Source: Bacteroidota bacterium (GTDB lineage Bacteria; Bacteroidota; Bacteroidia; Sphingobacteriales; Sphingobacteriaceae). Taken from it: DNA of 59,366 nt. Below the pieces are notes generated by a model. It was not told the DNA's origin. It did not search any database and saw only the letters and a program-made list of their open reading frames with translations. Positions within the stretch are counted from its first letter, which is position 1; every line of letters starts with the position of its first letter. This document shows positions 37,891-49,100 of the stretch, in pieces. The position numbers and the translations under genes are program-made. The stretch is taken from positions 1-59,366 of the forward strand of contig JAJYRG010000004.1 in assembly GCA_021794195.1 (NCBI GenBank). The letters are read 5' to 3'.

Positions 37891-39066
37891 TTATGTGTTG
37901 TTTGAACTTATGATCCCCAATTCCAAACCGCGAAGTTCGGCCAGGCCTTTTAACCTTCCAATCGCGGAATAACCCGGATTTGTTTCCTTACCAATATCAT
38001 CTAACATTTCGTGTCCGTGATCTGGCCGAAAAGGAATGCTATTTTCCCTGCCCTGGTTCTCTTCGACAAGCAAGCGGACAATATTATACATGTCCACATC
38101 GCCATCCAAGTGATCCGACTCATAGAAGTTTCCTATCTCATCTTTTTTAACATTCCTCAGGTGTGCAAAATATACTTTATGCTTTACCTGTTCGAGAATT
38201 TTCACTAAATCATTGGTTTGACTAGCTCCTAATGAACCTGTACAAAAACATATTCCATTGAATTCTTCATCCACTTTAGTGATGATATAGATCAAGTCCT
38301 CAAGATTCGAAGCTATCCTCGGCAATCCCAAAATAGGATAAGGAGGATCGTCCGGGTGGATAGTCATCTTTATTCCATGGGCCATGCAAGTGTCTGAAAT
38401 TTGCTGGAGAAACCAAATATGGTTCTTTTTCAAGCCCTCCTTACCTATAGATTTATATGTTTCTATACTTTTCCGGAGGCTTTCTATTGAGATATTTCCT
38501 TCACTGGGAATGCCCATCAATACAATCTCGCATAACGCATTTAAATAGTTTGAATCCGCATTTTCAAATCTGTCTTTCGCTTGTGTTTTTATATCTTCCG
38601 CATATTCCTCAAAGGCTTCTTCCCTTTTTAAAATATATAAATCGAACACAGCTAAATCTATCCAATTAAAATTCAACGCTTTAGCCCCATTTTCTAATTC
38701 TTTATCCAGCTGTGTACGGGTCCAGTCCAAAACAGGCATAAAATTGTAGCAAACTGTCTGAATGCCGCAAGCGGCCAAGTTTTCTAAACTTTTTGTATAG
38801 TTCTGTATGAGCTGTTCGTGATTTCCCGATCGGGTTTTTATATCTTCATGCACCGGTAGGCTTTCCACTACAGACCACTCCAGACCCTCTTCTTCAATTA
38901 TATTTTTTCTTTTCGTAATTTCTTCTTTTGTCCACACCTCTCCATGAGGAATATGGTGCAAAGCAGACACAATCCCTGTAGCACCTGCTTGTTTTATGTC
39001 ACTTAAAGAGACCGAATCCTGCGGTCCATACCATCTCCAAGTTTGTTTTAAAAAACGCTTACTCAT
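37891..39066 (-). CDS. uxuA: Mannonate dehydratase
   Basis: A 391-residue enzyme that dehydrates D-mannonate to 2-keto-3-deoxygluconate (KDG). The UxuA signature includes the start (TWRWYGPQDSVSLSDIKQAG), GIVSALHHIPHGEVW, the Mg-ligand regions MTIHPDDPPYPILGLPRI and NGICFCTGSLGA, and RPDHGHEM near the C-terminus. Length matches the family. It lies between the SDR oxidoreductase gene (12 bp gap) and the transporter gene. Confidence 0.95.
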   Translation of the reverse strand: MSKRFLKQTWRWYGPQDSVSLSDIKQAGATGIVSALHHIPHGEVWTKEEITKRKNIIEEEGLEWSVVESLPVHEDIKTRSGNHEQLIQNYTKSLENLAACGIQTVCYNFMPVLDWTRTQLDKELENGAKALNFNWIDLAVFDLYILKREEAFEEYAEDIKTQAKDRFENADSNYLNALCEIVLMGIPSEGNISIESLRKSIETYKSIGKEGLKKNHIWFLQQISDTCMAHGIKMTIHPDDPPYPILGLPRIASNLEDLIYIITKVDEEFNGICFCTGSLGASQTNDLVKILEQVKHKVYFAHLRNVKKDEIGNFYESDHLDGDVDMYNIVRLLVEENQGRENSIPFRPDHGHEMLDDIGKETNPGYSAIGRLKGLAELRGLELGIISSNNT

Positions 39067-39078
39067 CTTTATATCTTA

Positions 39079-39900
39079 TTAAACGCCACACCAACTATTA
39101 AACCCTCCATCCACAAAAACCGTTTCTCCGGTTACAAAAGCCGAGGCATTACTTAAGAGGTAAACCAAGGTACCTTCCAGCTCACTCGGATCACCCAGAC
39201 GCTGGTATGGAGTTCCATTAATAAATTTTTGTGCCCTTTCCGTATATCCACCCTCGGGAGTAGTTAGCAAAGTGCGATTTTGTTCCGTTAGAAAAACGCC
39301 GGGAGCGATAGCATTTACGCGTACCTTTTCACCATAGCGTAAAGCCAATTCGGCGGCCATCCATTTTGTATATCCCTCTATACCATGTTTTGCTACAGTG
39401 TAACCCAGTACACGGGTAAGCGGACGGCTGGCTGCCAAAGACGAAATATTAATGATCGACCCTTCTCCTTTTTCAGCTATCACCTGTCCGAAAACATGGG
39501 TAGGAATAATTGTTCCAAATAAATTTAATTCTACCGCTTTAATAGTCGCCTGCACATCAGAGCCAAAGAGATCCGTATCCGGACCTATAGTGGCACCGGG
39601 GATATTCCCTCCGGCAGCATTTACCAATCCATCTATGGTTCCAAAATGATTCAAAACCTCTTCCTTAGCTGCTCTTACAGAATCCTCATCCATCACATCG
39701 GTGATTACCGCAATCGCTTCCCCTCCTATTTTCTTTACAGCTTCTACTCTTTTTTCGGCCCGCTCTAAATTACGTCCCAAGACAGCTACTTTGGCTCCGG
39801 CTTCGGCCACTGCTTTGACGAAAAACTCACCTAAAATTCCGGTGCCGCCGGTAATTACTATTATTTTATCTTTTAATGAAAAATTATTTAAAACACTCAT
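39079..39900 (-). CDS. SDR-family D-mannonate oxidoreductase (fructuronate reductase)
   Basis: A 273-residue short-chain dehydrogenase with cofactor motif GGTGILG and catalytic Ser (NISSLAAS) and Tyr/Lys (YTVAKHG). Its place at the head of an operon with uxuA and the hexuronate transporter indicates reduction of fructuronate to D-mannonate. This role is filled by the unrelated long-chain dehydrogenase UxuB in E. coli, so this is a non-orthologous replacement. The ATG at 39900 (MSVLNNFSLKDKIIVITGG) is preferred; a start at 39981 would add an unlikely hydrophobic extension. Confidence 0.88.
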   Translation of the reverse strand: MSVLNNFSLKDKIIVITGGTGILGEFFVKAVAEAGAKVAVLGRNLERAEKRVEAVKKIGGEAIAVITDVMDEDSVRAAKEEVLNHFGTIDGLVNAAGGNIPGATIGPDTDLFGSDVQATIKAVELNLFGTIIPTHVFGQVIAEKGEGSIINISSLAASRPLTRVLGYTVAKHGIEGYTKWMAAELALRYGEKVRVNAIAPGVFLTEQNRTLLTTPEGGYTERAQKFINGTPYQRLGDPSELEGTLVYLLSNASAFVTGETVFVDGGFNSWCGV

Positions 39901-39910
39901 TTGGTTTATG

Positions 39911-39927
39911 TTATATTGTGAATATAA
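39911..39927. promoter_or_regulatory. Inverted repeat just upstream of the SDR-uxuA operon
   Basis: TTATATT, GTG, AATATAA: perfect 7-bp arms, ending 11 bp before the SDR start codon on the minus strand. TTGG (39901-39904) and CCAA (39929-39932) flank it. Position in the shared promoter of two divergent hexuronate operons suggests an operator. Its AT-only arms make chance occurrence possible. Confidence 0.35.
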
Positions 39928-40036
39928 GCCAATAATAGGAATTATGAAACGTATTATAAAACTTTTAGAAAGTTTTTTCATCTCGAAAACGTTGTAGTAT
40001 TTTTATTCTTTAAATTTACAAAAACAGTAGATATTT

Positions 40037-40056
40037 TAACCTATCTTTATAGGTTA
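40037..40056. promoter_or_regulatory. Inverted repeat overlapping the kdgK translation start region
   Basis: TAACCTAT, CTTT, ATAGGTTA: perfect 8-bp arms. The right arm ends at the first of two in-frame ATGs (40056, 40062). A candidate promoter (TTTT, 19 bp, TATTTTTA at 39998-40005) would place it in the 5' leader. It could be an operator or a hairpin that masks initiation. Its arms do not resemble the 98-116 or 39911-39927 repeats. Confidence 0.4.
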
Positions 40057-40061
40057 TGAAT

Positions 40062-41054
40062 ATGGATAAAGTGCTCTCTTTTGGAGAGATATTAATCAGG
40101 TTACAATCTGAGCAGACAGTTTTTTTTGATAAAGGTAAAAACACTTTAAAAATTTTTGCAGGCGGATCAGAAGCTAATGTAGCTGTTGCACTTGCACAAA
40201 TGGGCATTCCTGCCAAATTTGTAACCGCAATTCCTAAAGACAACCCTTTAGCCGCACAGGCTCTACAAGAAATAGAAAAGCATAAAGTAGATACAAGCCA
40301 CACATTATTGCGAGGCGATCGCATAGGTACTTACTATCTACAATCAAAGAATGGGTTAACCAAGGGAGAGGTCATCTATGACCGCGCTTTCAGTAGTTTT
40401 AGCAAGCTTACAGCGGCCGACATCGACAAAGATCGACTGTTTGACAATGTACGGTGGTTTCACTGGACAGCACTCACCCCCGGCCTCAACCCGGAGATGG
40501 TTTTGCTTATACAAGAGCTCATAAAAGAAGCTAAAAGAAGAGACATCCCCATTTCAGTAGATCTGAATTACCGAAGCAAACTATGGAAATACGGAAAAAA
40601 ACCACATGAAATTTTACCACAGCTCGTTCAAGATTGTGATGTAATCATGGGAAATATTTGGGCAAGCCATACTTTTTTGCAGTCGCCCATAAGCTCCGGC
40701 CTGACGAGGGAAACTTCTAAAGAAACTTATTTTGAAAAGGCTGGACAAACGGCGAAATACATATTTGAAAACTATCCAAAATGTAAGCATATTGCTAATA
40801 CTTTCCGATTCATGGACAATGAATCACATAATCTGCTCTACGGAACCTATCATACCCGCACAGGTGATTACATCTCCAAAGTACATGAAACTCACAAACT
40901 CATTGATAGAATAGGAAGCGGAGATGCCTTTATGGCCGGATTGATACAAGCTATATTGAAAGGTAAAGACGAACAAACTATTGTAGAAGAAGCTACCCAA
41001 TCCGGATTTGACAAGCTTTTTATAGAAGGGGACTTTGGAGTAACAAACAAATAA
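40062..41054 (+). CDS. kdgK: 2-Keto-3-deoxygluconate kinase
   Basis: A PfkB-family sugar-acid kinase of 330 residues that makes KDPG from KDG and ATP. It has an N-terminal SFGEILIRLQ start, a substrate-binding FAGGSEANVAVALAQMG segment, and the C-terminal anion-hole/catalytic motif RIGSGDAFMAG. The ATG at 40062 is preferred to 40056 because the first ATG is part of an inverted repeat and family members begin near DKVLSFGEIL. It is followed 10 bp later by eda, in the divergent arm of the hexuronate cluster. Confidence 0.92.
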   Translation: MDKVLSFGEILIRLQSEQTVFFDKGKNTLKIFAGGSEANVAVALAQMGIPAKFVTAIPKDNPLAAQALQEIEKHKVDTSHTLLRGDRIGTYYLQSKNGLTKGEVIYDRAFSSFSKLTAADIDKDRLFDNVRWFHWTALTPGLNPEMVLLIQELIKEAKRRDIPISVDLNYRSKLWKYGKKPHEILPQLVQDCDVIMGNIWASHTFLQSPISSGLTRETSKETYFEKAGQTAKYIFENYPKCKHIANTFRFMDNESHNLLYGTYHTRTGDYISKVHETHKLIDRIGSGDAFMAGLIQAILKGKDEQTIVEEATQSGFDKLFIEGDFGVTNK

Positions 41055-41064
41055 AATCAGAAAT

Positions 41065-41724
41065 ATGGAAAACATATTAAATATTATAGAGAGGTATCCC
41101 ATTATACCGGTTTTTTATGACGATGATCCTATGCATTGTGAGAACATCGTAAAAGCCTGCTATAAAGGAGGAGTACGCGTATTTGAATTTGTAAACCGGG
41201 GAAATAAAGGACTGCAAAACTTCGAATACCTGTACAACCTTTCAAAAAACAGCTTTCCAGATTTAAAACTGGGAATCGGAACCATTAAAACTCAAAAAGA
41301 AGCAGAACAATTCGTATCCTTAGGTGCTGACTTTGTGGTAAGCCCTATTTTTGATGCGGAGATAGCCAGCTATTGCCAGCAGGCAAACATATTTTGGATA
41401 CCCGGATGTATGACTCCTACGGAAATCAATATGGCTGAAAAAAGTAATGTCAAGTTAGTGAAAATCTTCCCCGGAAACACATTAGGCCCGTCTTATATAA
41501 AATCGATAAAACCCTTGTTTCCAAATCTTAAGTTTATGCCTACGGGAGGCGTGGAGGTCGATGAAAGCAATATTGCCGCCTGGCTTGACGCAGGGGTCAC
41601 CTCGGTAGGTTTGGGTTCTAAACTCTTTCAAGACCTACCTCAGGAAGTAAAAGAACAAGAAAACAAAATTGTGGAAAGACTGAACGTATTGTTCTCCTGG
41701 ATAAACAAAAAAAGGGTTGATTAA
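41065..41724 (+). CDS. eda: KDPG/KHG aldolase
   Basis: A 219-residue class I aldolase that splits KDPG into pyruvate and glyceraldehyde-3-phosphate. The Schiff-base Lys133 lies in VKLVKIFPGNTLGP, the active-site Glu in RVFEFVNRG, and the phosphate-binding loop in LKFMPTGGVEVDESN. Length is slightly above the usual 205-213. It closes the hexuronate pathway. The stop codon lies inside the terminator hairpin shared with convergent rpoC. Confidence 0.93.
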   Translation: MENILNIIERYPIIPVFYDDDPMHCENIVKACYKGGVRVFEFVNRGNKGLQNFEYLYNLSKNSFPDLKLGIGTIKTQKEAEQFVSLGADFVVSPIFDAEIASYCQQANIFWIPGCMTPTEINMAEKSNVKLVKIFPGNTLGPSYIKSIKPLFPNLKFMPTGGVEVDESNIAAWLDAGVTSVGLGSKLFQDLPQEVKEQENKIVERLNVLFSWINKKRVD

Positions 41725-41740
41725 ATCAACCCTTTTTTTT
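41711..41740. terminator. Bidirectional terminator between eda and rpoC
   Basis: AAAGGGTTGA (41711-41720) pairs with TCAACCCTTT (41726-41735), with a T run on one side and an A run on the other. The eda stop codon TAA is in the loop. The rpoC stop is at 41765 on the opposite strand. Confidence 0.9.
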
Positions 41741-41764
41741 ATCTACTTTTTTATGAATTTCCGA

Positions 41765-44700
41765 TTACTCTTCTTCCTCTTTCGAAGCTAACAGTTGTTC
41801 GTACTCCTCTTTAGAACCTACAATTATGTCATCATATTGCCTCATTCCCGTACCTGATGGGATTAAATGGCCTACAATAACATTTTCCTTCAATCCTAAG
41901 AGGTCGTCGCGTTTGCCCGAAATTGCAGCTTCGTTCAACACTTTCGTTGTCTCTTGGAAAGATGCAGCTGAAATAAATGATTTCGTACCCAAAGAGGCTC
42001 TTGTAATTCCCTGCAATAGCGGACTTGATGTCGCCGGCACAGCATCTCTTACTTGAACTGTTTTCTTATCTTCACGTTTTAACAATGAATTTTCTTCTCT
42101 CAACTCGCGTAAAGAAACTATCTGACCTGGACGAAGGCTGGTAGAATCTCCCTGATCTTCTACTACTTTCTTATCGTAAAGCGCGTCATTCTCTTCTACA
42201 AAGTCCCACTTGCTTACGGCTTCTTTTTCTAAGAAAATAGAATCACCCGGATCTTCTATATGTACCTTCTGCATCATCTGGTGTACAATAGTTTCAAAGT
42301 GTTTGTCATTGATTTTCACACCTTGCAACCTATATACTTCCTGAATACCATTTACGATATATTCCTGTACAGCCGAAGGCCCTTTAATAGCTAAGATATC
42401 TGCCGGTGAGATGGAACCATCTGATAAAGGCATACCTGCTTTCACGAAGTCATTATCCTGCACAAGGATGTGTTTGGATAAAGGGACTAAGTATTTTTTA
42501 AGCTGTCCGTCCCTGGATTCAATAGAAACTTCTCTGTTTCCGCGTTTGATTCCTCCCAGTGTGACTACTCCGTTTATTTCGGTCACCACTGCCGGGTTTG
42601 ACGGGTTTCGTGCTTCAAATAATTCTGTTACACGAGGCAAGCCTCCGGTGATATCCCGTGTTTTACCTGTAGAACGAGGGATTTTAACGAGAATAGTTCC
42701 TTCTTTTACCTTCGCACCATCTGACACAGAGACGTGAGCACCTACCGGAATGTTGTAAGAACGAATGACTTCTCCCTTGTTATCCAACACTTTGATAGCC
42801 GGGTTTTTCGTCTTATCACGCGTATCGGTAATTACTTTCTCCTTATGTCCTGTTTGTTCATCCGACTCTTCCCTGAAAGTTACCCCTTCGATAATAGATT
42901 CGAACTCAATCTTACCTGGGAACTCTGAAATAATAACTGCGTTATAAGGGTCCCAAGAGACTAATTTTTGTCCTTTTTCTACTTTCTCCCCTTCTTTTAC
43001 ATACAGTTCTGCTCCATATGGCACATGTTGCTGATACAGCACTTTGCCTTCTTTCACAATTTTTATTTCTCCCGAACGGCCGAGTATTATCCGGTGTTCA
43101 TCATTCTCTTTGGCAGAGGCTACAGTTCTGATATTCTCAAATTCGACTGTCCCTTCGTGCTTCGTCACGATTTGAGATTCAGAAGCAATATTTGAAGCCG
43201 TACCCCCTACGTGGAAAGTACGTAAAGTCAACTGTGTACCGGGCTCACCGATAGACTGGGCTGCGATTACGCCCACAGCCTCTCCTAATTGAACCCGTTT
43301 ACCGCTCGCTAGGTTACGGCCGTAACAGCAAGCACACACGCCTCTTCTTGTCTCACAAGTAAGTACCGAGCGTATTTCCAAACCTTCGATACCTGAATCT
43401 GCTATTTCTCTTGCGATATCTTCGGTGATATCTTCATTGGCTTCGACTATTATTTCGTCTGTTTCCGGATGATATACATCATGTAGCGGCGTACGACCTA
43501 ATATTCTATCGTACAAAGGTTCGATGATATCATCATTTTCCTTCAGAGCAGTAGTATATATTCCTCTGAGTCCTCCACAATCTTGCTCCATCACGACCAA
43601 ATCCTGCGCTACATCGTGCAAACGACGGGTTAGATAACCCGCATCCGCTGTTTTCAAAGCTGTATCCGCCAAACCTTTACGGGCACCGTGTGTAGAAATA
43701 AAGTATTCTAATACGGACAAACCTTCTTTAAAGTTTGACAAGATCGGGTTTTCAATAATCTCACCTTCTGAAGAGCCTGATTTTTGCGGCTTAGCCATCA
43801 ATCCTCTCATTCCGCAGAGCTGACGAATCTGCTCTTTCGACCCTCTCGCTCCCGAATCCAGCATCATATACACCGGATTGAATCCGTCATTATCTTTGGA
43901 GAGGATATCCATTACATTCGAAGTCAGTTTATTATTGATCCGCGTCCAAATATCAATAATTTGATTGTAACGCTCATTATTGGTAATGAACCCCATATTA
44001 TAGTTATTCATTACCTCATCGACTTCTTTAGTTGCTTGTTGCAACAAGTCCGTTTTTGAATCCGGAATATTTAAATCTCCTAAGCTAAAGGACAGTCCTC
44101 CTTCAAAGGCTTTTTCGAATCCTAAGTCTTTAAGGTCATCTAAAAACTGTGCGGCTTTGGCCATACCGGTATTTTTCACGATATCTCCAATAATATCTCT
44201 TAAAGATTTTTTTGTCAACAGCTCGTTGACAAAGCCTACTTCTTCAGGCACAATTTGGTTAAAGATAACCCGGCCTACTGTCGTATCTATTAATTTCTCT
44301 TCAAAGGTATCTTCGGCAATTTTCACTCTTGCTTTTACTTTTATCCAAGTGTGTAAGTCTAATTTACCTTCGTTAAGTGCAATAGTTACTTCTTCAGGCG
44401 AATAGAATACGCTTCCTTCGCCATTCATCTTACGTTTGCTATCCGATTTACGTCCTTTTGTGATATAATATAATCCCAGTACCATATCTTGAGAAGGTAC
44501 TGTTATCGGAGAGCCGTTTGCTGGGTTTAAAATATTGTGAGAAGCCAGCATTAATATCTGTGCTTCCAATATCGCGGCGTTGCCCAAGGGCAGATGCACT
44601 GCCATTTGATCCCCGTCAAAGTCAGCGTTAAATGCCGTACATACCAAGGGGTGCAACTGGATTGCTTTACCCTCGATCAATGTCGGCTGGAAGGCCTGAA

Positions 44701-46042
44701 TACCCAACCGGTGCAAAGTAGGCGCCCGGTTAAGCAATACTGGGTGGCCTTTCAATACATTTTCCAATATATCCCACACCACAGGATCTTTGCGATCCAC
44801 AATCTTTCTCGCTGATTTTACCGTTTTCACAATCCCTCTTTCAATCATTTTCCGAATGATAAAAGGTTTGTAAATCTCCGCGGCCATATCTTTTGGGATA
44901 CCGCACTCATTAAGTTTTAAGTGAGGACCTACGACAATAACCGAACGCGCAGAATAGTCCACACGTTTACCTAACAGGTTTTGGCGGAAACGCCCTTGTT
45001 TTCCTTTCAATATATCCGATAGGGATTTCAGCGCACGGTTACCGTCTGTTTTGACTGCGTTTACTTTACGTGAGTTGTCAAATAAAGAGTCCACAGCTTC
45101 CTGAAGCATTCTTTTTTCGTTACGAAGAATAACTTCCGGTGCTTTAATCTCTATCAGACGCTTTAACCGGTTATTACGGATGATCACCCTTCTGTATAAA
45201 TCGTTCAAATCGGAAGTGGCAAACCTACCCCCGTCAAGAGGTACTAAAGGTCTCAGTTCCGGCGGAATAATAGGGACAATTTTGATAATCATCCATTCCG
45301 GGCGGTTTTCAATACGATCTCTTGAGCCTCTAAACGCTTCTACAACATGCAAACGCTTAAGTGCTTCATTTTTACGTTGCTGAGAAGTTTCTGTCGCTGC
45401 TTTATGGCGCAAGTCATAAGAAAGCTCATCCAGATCGATACGCTTCAAAAGCTCTTCTAATGCCTCAGCTCCCATCTTAGCGATGAATTTCTGAGGATCA
45501 GAATTATCTAAAAACTGATTTTCTTTGGGTAAAGTATCCAGAATATCTAAATATTCCTCTTCCGTAAGGAAATCCATGTATCCGATACCGTCTTCTTCTT
45601 TCACTCCTGCCTGGATCACGACATATCTCTCATAGTAGATAATCATATCCAGCTTTTTGGTCGGAAGTCCCAGAAGGTAACCTATTTTATTCGGTAAGGA
45701 TTTGAAATACCAAATATGTGCCACTGGAATAACCAAAGCAATATGCCCCATGCGCTCGCGGCGTACTTTCTTTTCTGTAACTTCCACCCCGCACCTGTCG
45801 CACACAATACCCTTGTAACGGATTCTTTTGTATTTCCCGCAATGGCATTCGTAATCTTTTACAGGGCCAAAAATACGCTCACAGAACAAGCCGTCACGTT
45901 CAGGCTTATACGTTCTGTAGTTTATAGTTTCCGGTTTGACAACCTCTCCACTCGAACGATCAAGAATCGTTTCGGGTGATGCCAAGCTAATGGTCACGGA
46001 GGAGAAGTTGCTTTTTAATTTACTATCTTTTTTGTAAGACAT
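41765..46042 (-). CDS. rpoC: RNA polymerase subunit beta'
   Basis: The 1425-residue catalytic subunit. The N-terminal zinc ribbon is intact ([20 protein letters not shown]). The Mg-binding catalytic triad lies in [12 protein letters not shown], with DFDGD at 474-478. The second zinc site is [15 protein letters not shown] near residue 890. Bridge-helix/trigger-loop context is recognisable in [20 protein letters not shown] (20 residues). Length is close to that of E. coli (1407). It is the last gene of the operon. Confidence 0.98.
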   Translation of the reverse strand: MSYKKDSKLKSNFSSVTISLASPETILDRSSGEVVKPETINYRTYKPERDGLFCERIFGPVKDYECHCGKYKRIRYKGIVCDRCGVEVTEKKVRRERMGHIALVIPVAHIWYFKSLPNKIGYLLGLPTKKLDMIIYYERYVVIQAGVKEEDGIGYMDFLTEEEYLDILDTLPKENQFLDNSDPQKFIAKMGAEALEELLKRIDLDELSYDLRHKAATETSQQRKNEALKRLHVVEAFRGSRDRIENRPEWMIIKIVPIIPPELRPLVPLDGGRFATSDLNDLYRRVIIRNNRLKRLIEIKAPEVILRNEKRMLQEAVDSLFDNSRKVNAVKTDGNRALKSLSDILKGKQGRFRQNLLGKRVDYSARSVIVVGPHLKLNECGIPKDMAAEIYKPFIIRKMIERGIVKTVKSARKIVDRKDPVVWDILENVLKGHPVLLNRAPTLHRLGIQAFQPTLIEGKAIQLHPLVCTAFNADFDGDQMAVHLPLGNAAILEAQILMLASHNILNPANGSPITVPSQDMVLGLYYITKGRKSDSKRKMNGEGSVFYSPEEVTIALNEGKLDLHTWIKVKARVKIAEDTFEEKLIDTTVGRVIFNQIVPEEVGFVNELLTKKSLRDIIGDIVKNTGMAKAAQFLDDLKDLGFEKAFEGGLSFSLGDLNIPDSKTDLLQQATKEVDEVMNNYNMGFITNNERYNQIIDIWTRINNKLTSNVMDILSKDNDGFNPVYMMLDSGARGSKEQIRQLCGMRGLMAKPQKSGSSEGEIIENPILSNFKEGLSVLEYFISTHGARKGLADTALKTADAGYLTRRLHDVAQDLVVMEQDCGGLRGIYTTALKENDDIIEPLYDRILGRTPLHDVYHPETDEIIVEANEDITEDIAREIADSGIEGLEIRSVLTCETRRGVCACCYGRNLASGKRVQLGEAVGVIAAQSIGEPGTQLTLRTFHVGGTASNIASESQIVTKHEGTVEFENIRTVASAKENDEHRIILGRSGEIKIVKEGKVLYQQHVPYGAELYVKEGEKVEKGQKLVSWDPYNAVIISEFPGKIEFESIIEGVTFREESDEQTGHKEKVITDTRDKTKNPAIKVLDNKGEVIRSYNIPVGAHVSVSDGAKVKEGTILVKIPRSTGKTRDITGGLPRVTELFEARNPSNPAVVTEINGVVTLGGIKRGNREVSIESRDGQLKKYLVPLSKHILVQDNDFVKAGMPLSDGSISPADILAIKGPSAVQEYIVNGIQEVYRLQGVKINDKHFETIVHQMMQKVHIEDPGDSIFLEKEAVSKWDFVEENDALYDKKVVEDQGDSTSLRPGQIVSLRELREENSLLKREDKKTVQVRDAVPATSSPLLQGITRASLGTKSFISAASFQETTKVLNEAAISGKRDDLLGLKENVIVGHLIPSGTGMRQYDDIIVGSKEEYEQLLASKEEEE

Positions 46043-46065
46043 TTTTTCTAAATATTTATGTTTGT

Positions 46066-46098
46066 AAGTCTGAAACTACGAGCAGCAGTTTCAGACTT
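46066..46098 (-). promoter_or_regulatory. Intercistronic hairpin between rpoB and rpoC
   Basis: AAGTCTGAAACT (46066-46077) pairs perfectly over 12 bp with AGTTTCAGACTT (46087-46098) around a 9-nt loop, in the 72 bp gap between the genes. There is no T run on the minus strand, so it is not a normal terminator. An RNase III-type site or stability element is possible. Confidence 0.6.
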
Positions 46099-46114
46099 GT
46101 CAGGCGTCAATATG

Positions 46115-49100
46115 CTAATCTAATGTAATCTCCAGTCCTAATCCACGTAGTTCGTGTACTAAAACATTAAAGGATTCCGGTACAGAAGGCTCAGGCAAGT
46201 TATTTCCTTTGACAATAGCTTCGTATGTCTTCGCCCTTCCTATGACGTCATCTGACTTAATCGTTAAGATTTCCCGCAGGATATTAGACGCTCCAAACGC
46301 TTCTAATGCCCACACCTCCATCTCTCCAAACCGCTGACCACCAAACTGTGCTTTACCTCCAAGAGGCTGCTGGGTAATCAGGGAGTAAGGACCGATAGAA
46401 CGGGCGTGCATTTTATCCTCCACCATGTGACCTAATTTCAACATATAAATCACACCTACTGTAGTAGGTTGATCAAACTTCTCTCCGGTCAGCCCGTCAT
46501 ATAAGTAGGTACTACCTGAAGCCGGTAATCCTGCCTTCTCAATCCATTCTTCCACCTCTTCTGTACTGGCTCCGTCAAATATAGGCGTAGCAAAACGCAC
46601 ACCCAATTTTTGTCCTGCCCAACCTAAAACAGTTTCGTAAATCTGTCCTAAGTTCATTCGTGAGGGCACGCCCAGAGGGTTTAGCACAATGTCAACCGGT
46701 GTACCATCTTCTAAGAACGGCATATCCTCCTGGCGCACGATACGAGCTACAATACCTTTGTTTCCGTGACGGCCTGCCATCTTATCTCCTACTTTCAACT
46801 TACGCTTTTTCGCCAGATACACTTTCGCCATCTGTACAATGCCCGAAGGAAGCTCATCTCCTACCGTAATGGCGAAACGTTCTCTTCTATAGGCACCCAG
46901 CTCTTCGTTGACTTTGATTCCGTAGAAGTGAAGTGCCTTTTTGATCAACTCGTTTTTCTTCTCGTCTGTTGTCCAGCCTGCCGGATCTACCTCGCTGTAA
47001 TTCAGGTTATTTAAAACTTTCAACGTAAATTTAGCTCCTTTGGCTATCAACAGTTCTCCGTATGAAGTTTGAACACCCTGACTGGTTTTACCGTTTACTA
47101 TAGAGAATAACTTCTCTATCAAACGATCTTTCAAAAGCTTCTTGTTTTTCTCATGATTCAGCTCAAGCTTTTCAAGAGCTTTTTTCTCTACGTCTTTCGA
47201 CATTTTTTTAGATCTTGAGAAGAGCTTCGTATCGATTACCACTCCTTGGACAGAAGGCGGTGTTTTCAAGGAAGCATCTTTTACATCTCCGGCTTTATCA
47301 CCAAAGATAGCTCTCAATAGCTTTTCTTCAGGAGAAGGATCAGATTCTCCTTTCGGAGTAATTTTCCCGATTAATATATCTCCTTCTACTACCTCTGCTC
47401 CTACACGGATAATTCCATTTTCATCTAAATCTTTTGTCGCCTCTTCAGAAACGTTAGGAATATCAGAGGTCAATTCTTCTTCCCCTCTCTTCGTATCCCT
47501 TACTTCCAGTTCATATTCTTCTATATGAATGGATGTAAATATGTCTTCTGACACTACTTTCTCAGAGATTACGATAGCATCCTCAAAGTTATATCCCTTC
47601 CAAGGCATGAATGCCACTTTCAGGTTATGCCCTAAAGCAAGTTCTCCGTTTTCCGTGGCAAACCCTTCACAGAGCACCTGTCCTTTTGTTACCTTTTCGC
47701 CTTTTCTGACGATCGGCTTTAAGTTGACACAAGTGTTCTGGTTTGTTTTTTTAAACTTTGTCAGGTTATAAACTTTCAAGTCGTCATCAAAAGAAACCAA
47801 TTTTTCTTCTTCATTTCTTTCGTAACGGATTCTTATCTCATTTGCATCTACATATTCCACTACTCCTTCACCTTCCGCATTGATCAAGGTACGTGAATCC
47901 GACGCTACTCTTGCCTCGAGCCCTGTACCTACTACCGGTGCTTGAGATTTCAATACCGGTACCGCTTGGCGCTGCATGTTTGACCCCATCAGGGCACGGT
48001 TCGCATCGTCATGTTCCAAGAAAGGAATTAAGGAAGCTGCAATAGAAGTAATCTGGTTTGGAGATACATCCATGTAGTCCAGCTTTTCCGGCTCGATAAT
48101 AGGGAAATCTCCTTCCAGTCTCGCCCTTACTTTAGAAGTGGTAAAGGTTCCTTCTTCATCATATTGTGCATTTGCCTGAGCTATCGTCTTGCTGTCCTCT
48201 TCTTCGGCAGATAAGTATACCACCGAATCCTCTACTGCGACGCGTCCATCTTTTACTTTTTTGTATGGGGTTTCGATAAAGCCCAAGTTATTGATCTTCG
48301 CATGCACGGCCAGGGAAGAGATCAACCCAATGTTTGGCCCTTCCGGTGTTTCTATCGTACACAGCCTGCCGTAGTGGGTGTAATGTACGTCACGTACTTC
48401 AAACCCGGCTCTCTCTCTGGACAAGCCGCCTGGCCCAAGCGCCGAAAGACGGCGTTTGTGTGTAATTTCAGCTAATGGGTTCGTTTGATCCATAAACTGA
48501 GACAATTGGTTGGTACCAAAGAAAGAATTGATCACGGAAGAGAGCGTCCGTGCATTGATGAGATCCGTCGGTGTAAACACCTCGTTGTCCCGGATATTCA
48601 TTCTTTCACGTATAGTTCTTGCCATACGTGCCAATCCCACACCAAATTGTGTATATAATTGTTCTCCTACAGTACGTACACGACGGTTCGACAAGTGGTC
48701 AATATCGTCCACTTCCGCACGGGAGTTTATAAGATTAATCAAATATTTTACGATGGCAATGATATCCTCTTTTGTCAGAATTTTAGTTTCTGTCGGGGTG
48801 TTCAATTGCAATTTTTTATTGATACGGTAGCGGCCTACATCGCCCAAGTCATATCTCTTGTCGGAGAAGAAAAGGCGATCGATGATACCTCTTGCTGTTT
48901 CCTCATCTGGGGGTTCAGCGTTTCTCAATTGACGGTAGATGTGTTCAACCGCTTCTTTTTCAGAGTTTGACGTATCTTTTTGAAGGGTATTGTATATGAT
49001 AGAATAATCAGCATTATTCTGAGCATCTTCTTTAGCAAGGATCACAGATTTTACATCTGCATCCAGAATCATCTCAATATGCTCTTCTTCCAACACTGTT

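Noticed and set aside
46660..48970. Several long frames antisense to rpoB
   Set aside because: These are shadows of a constrained gene; they have no start signals and unusual composition.
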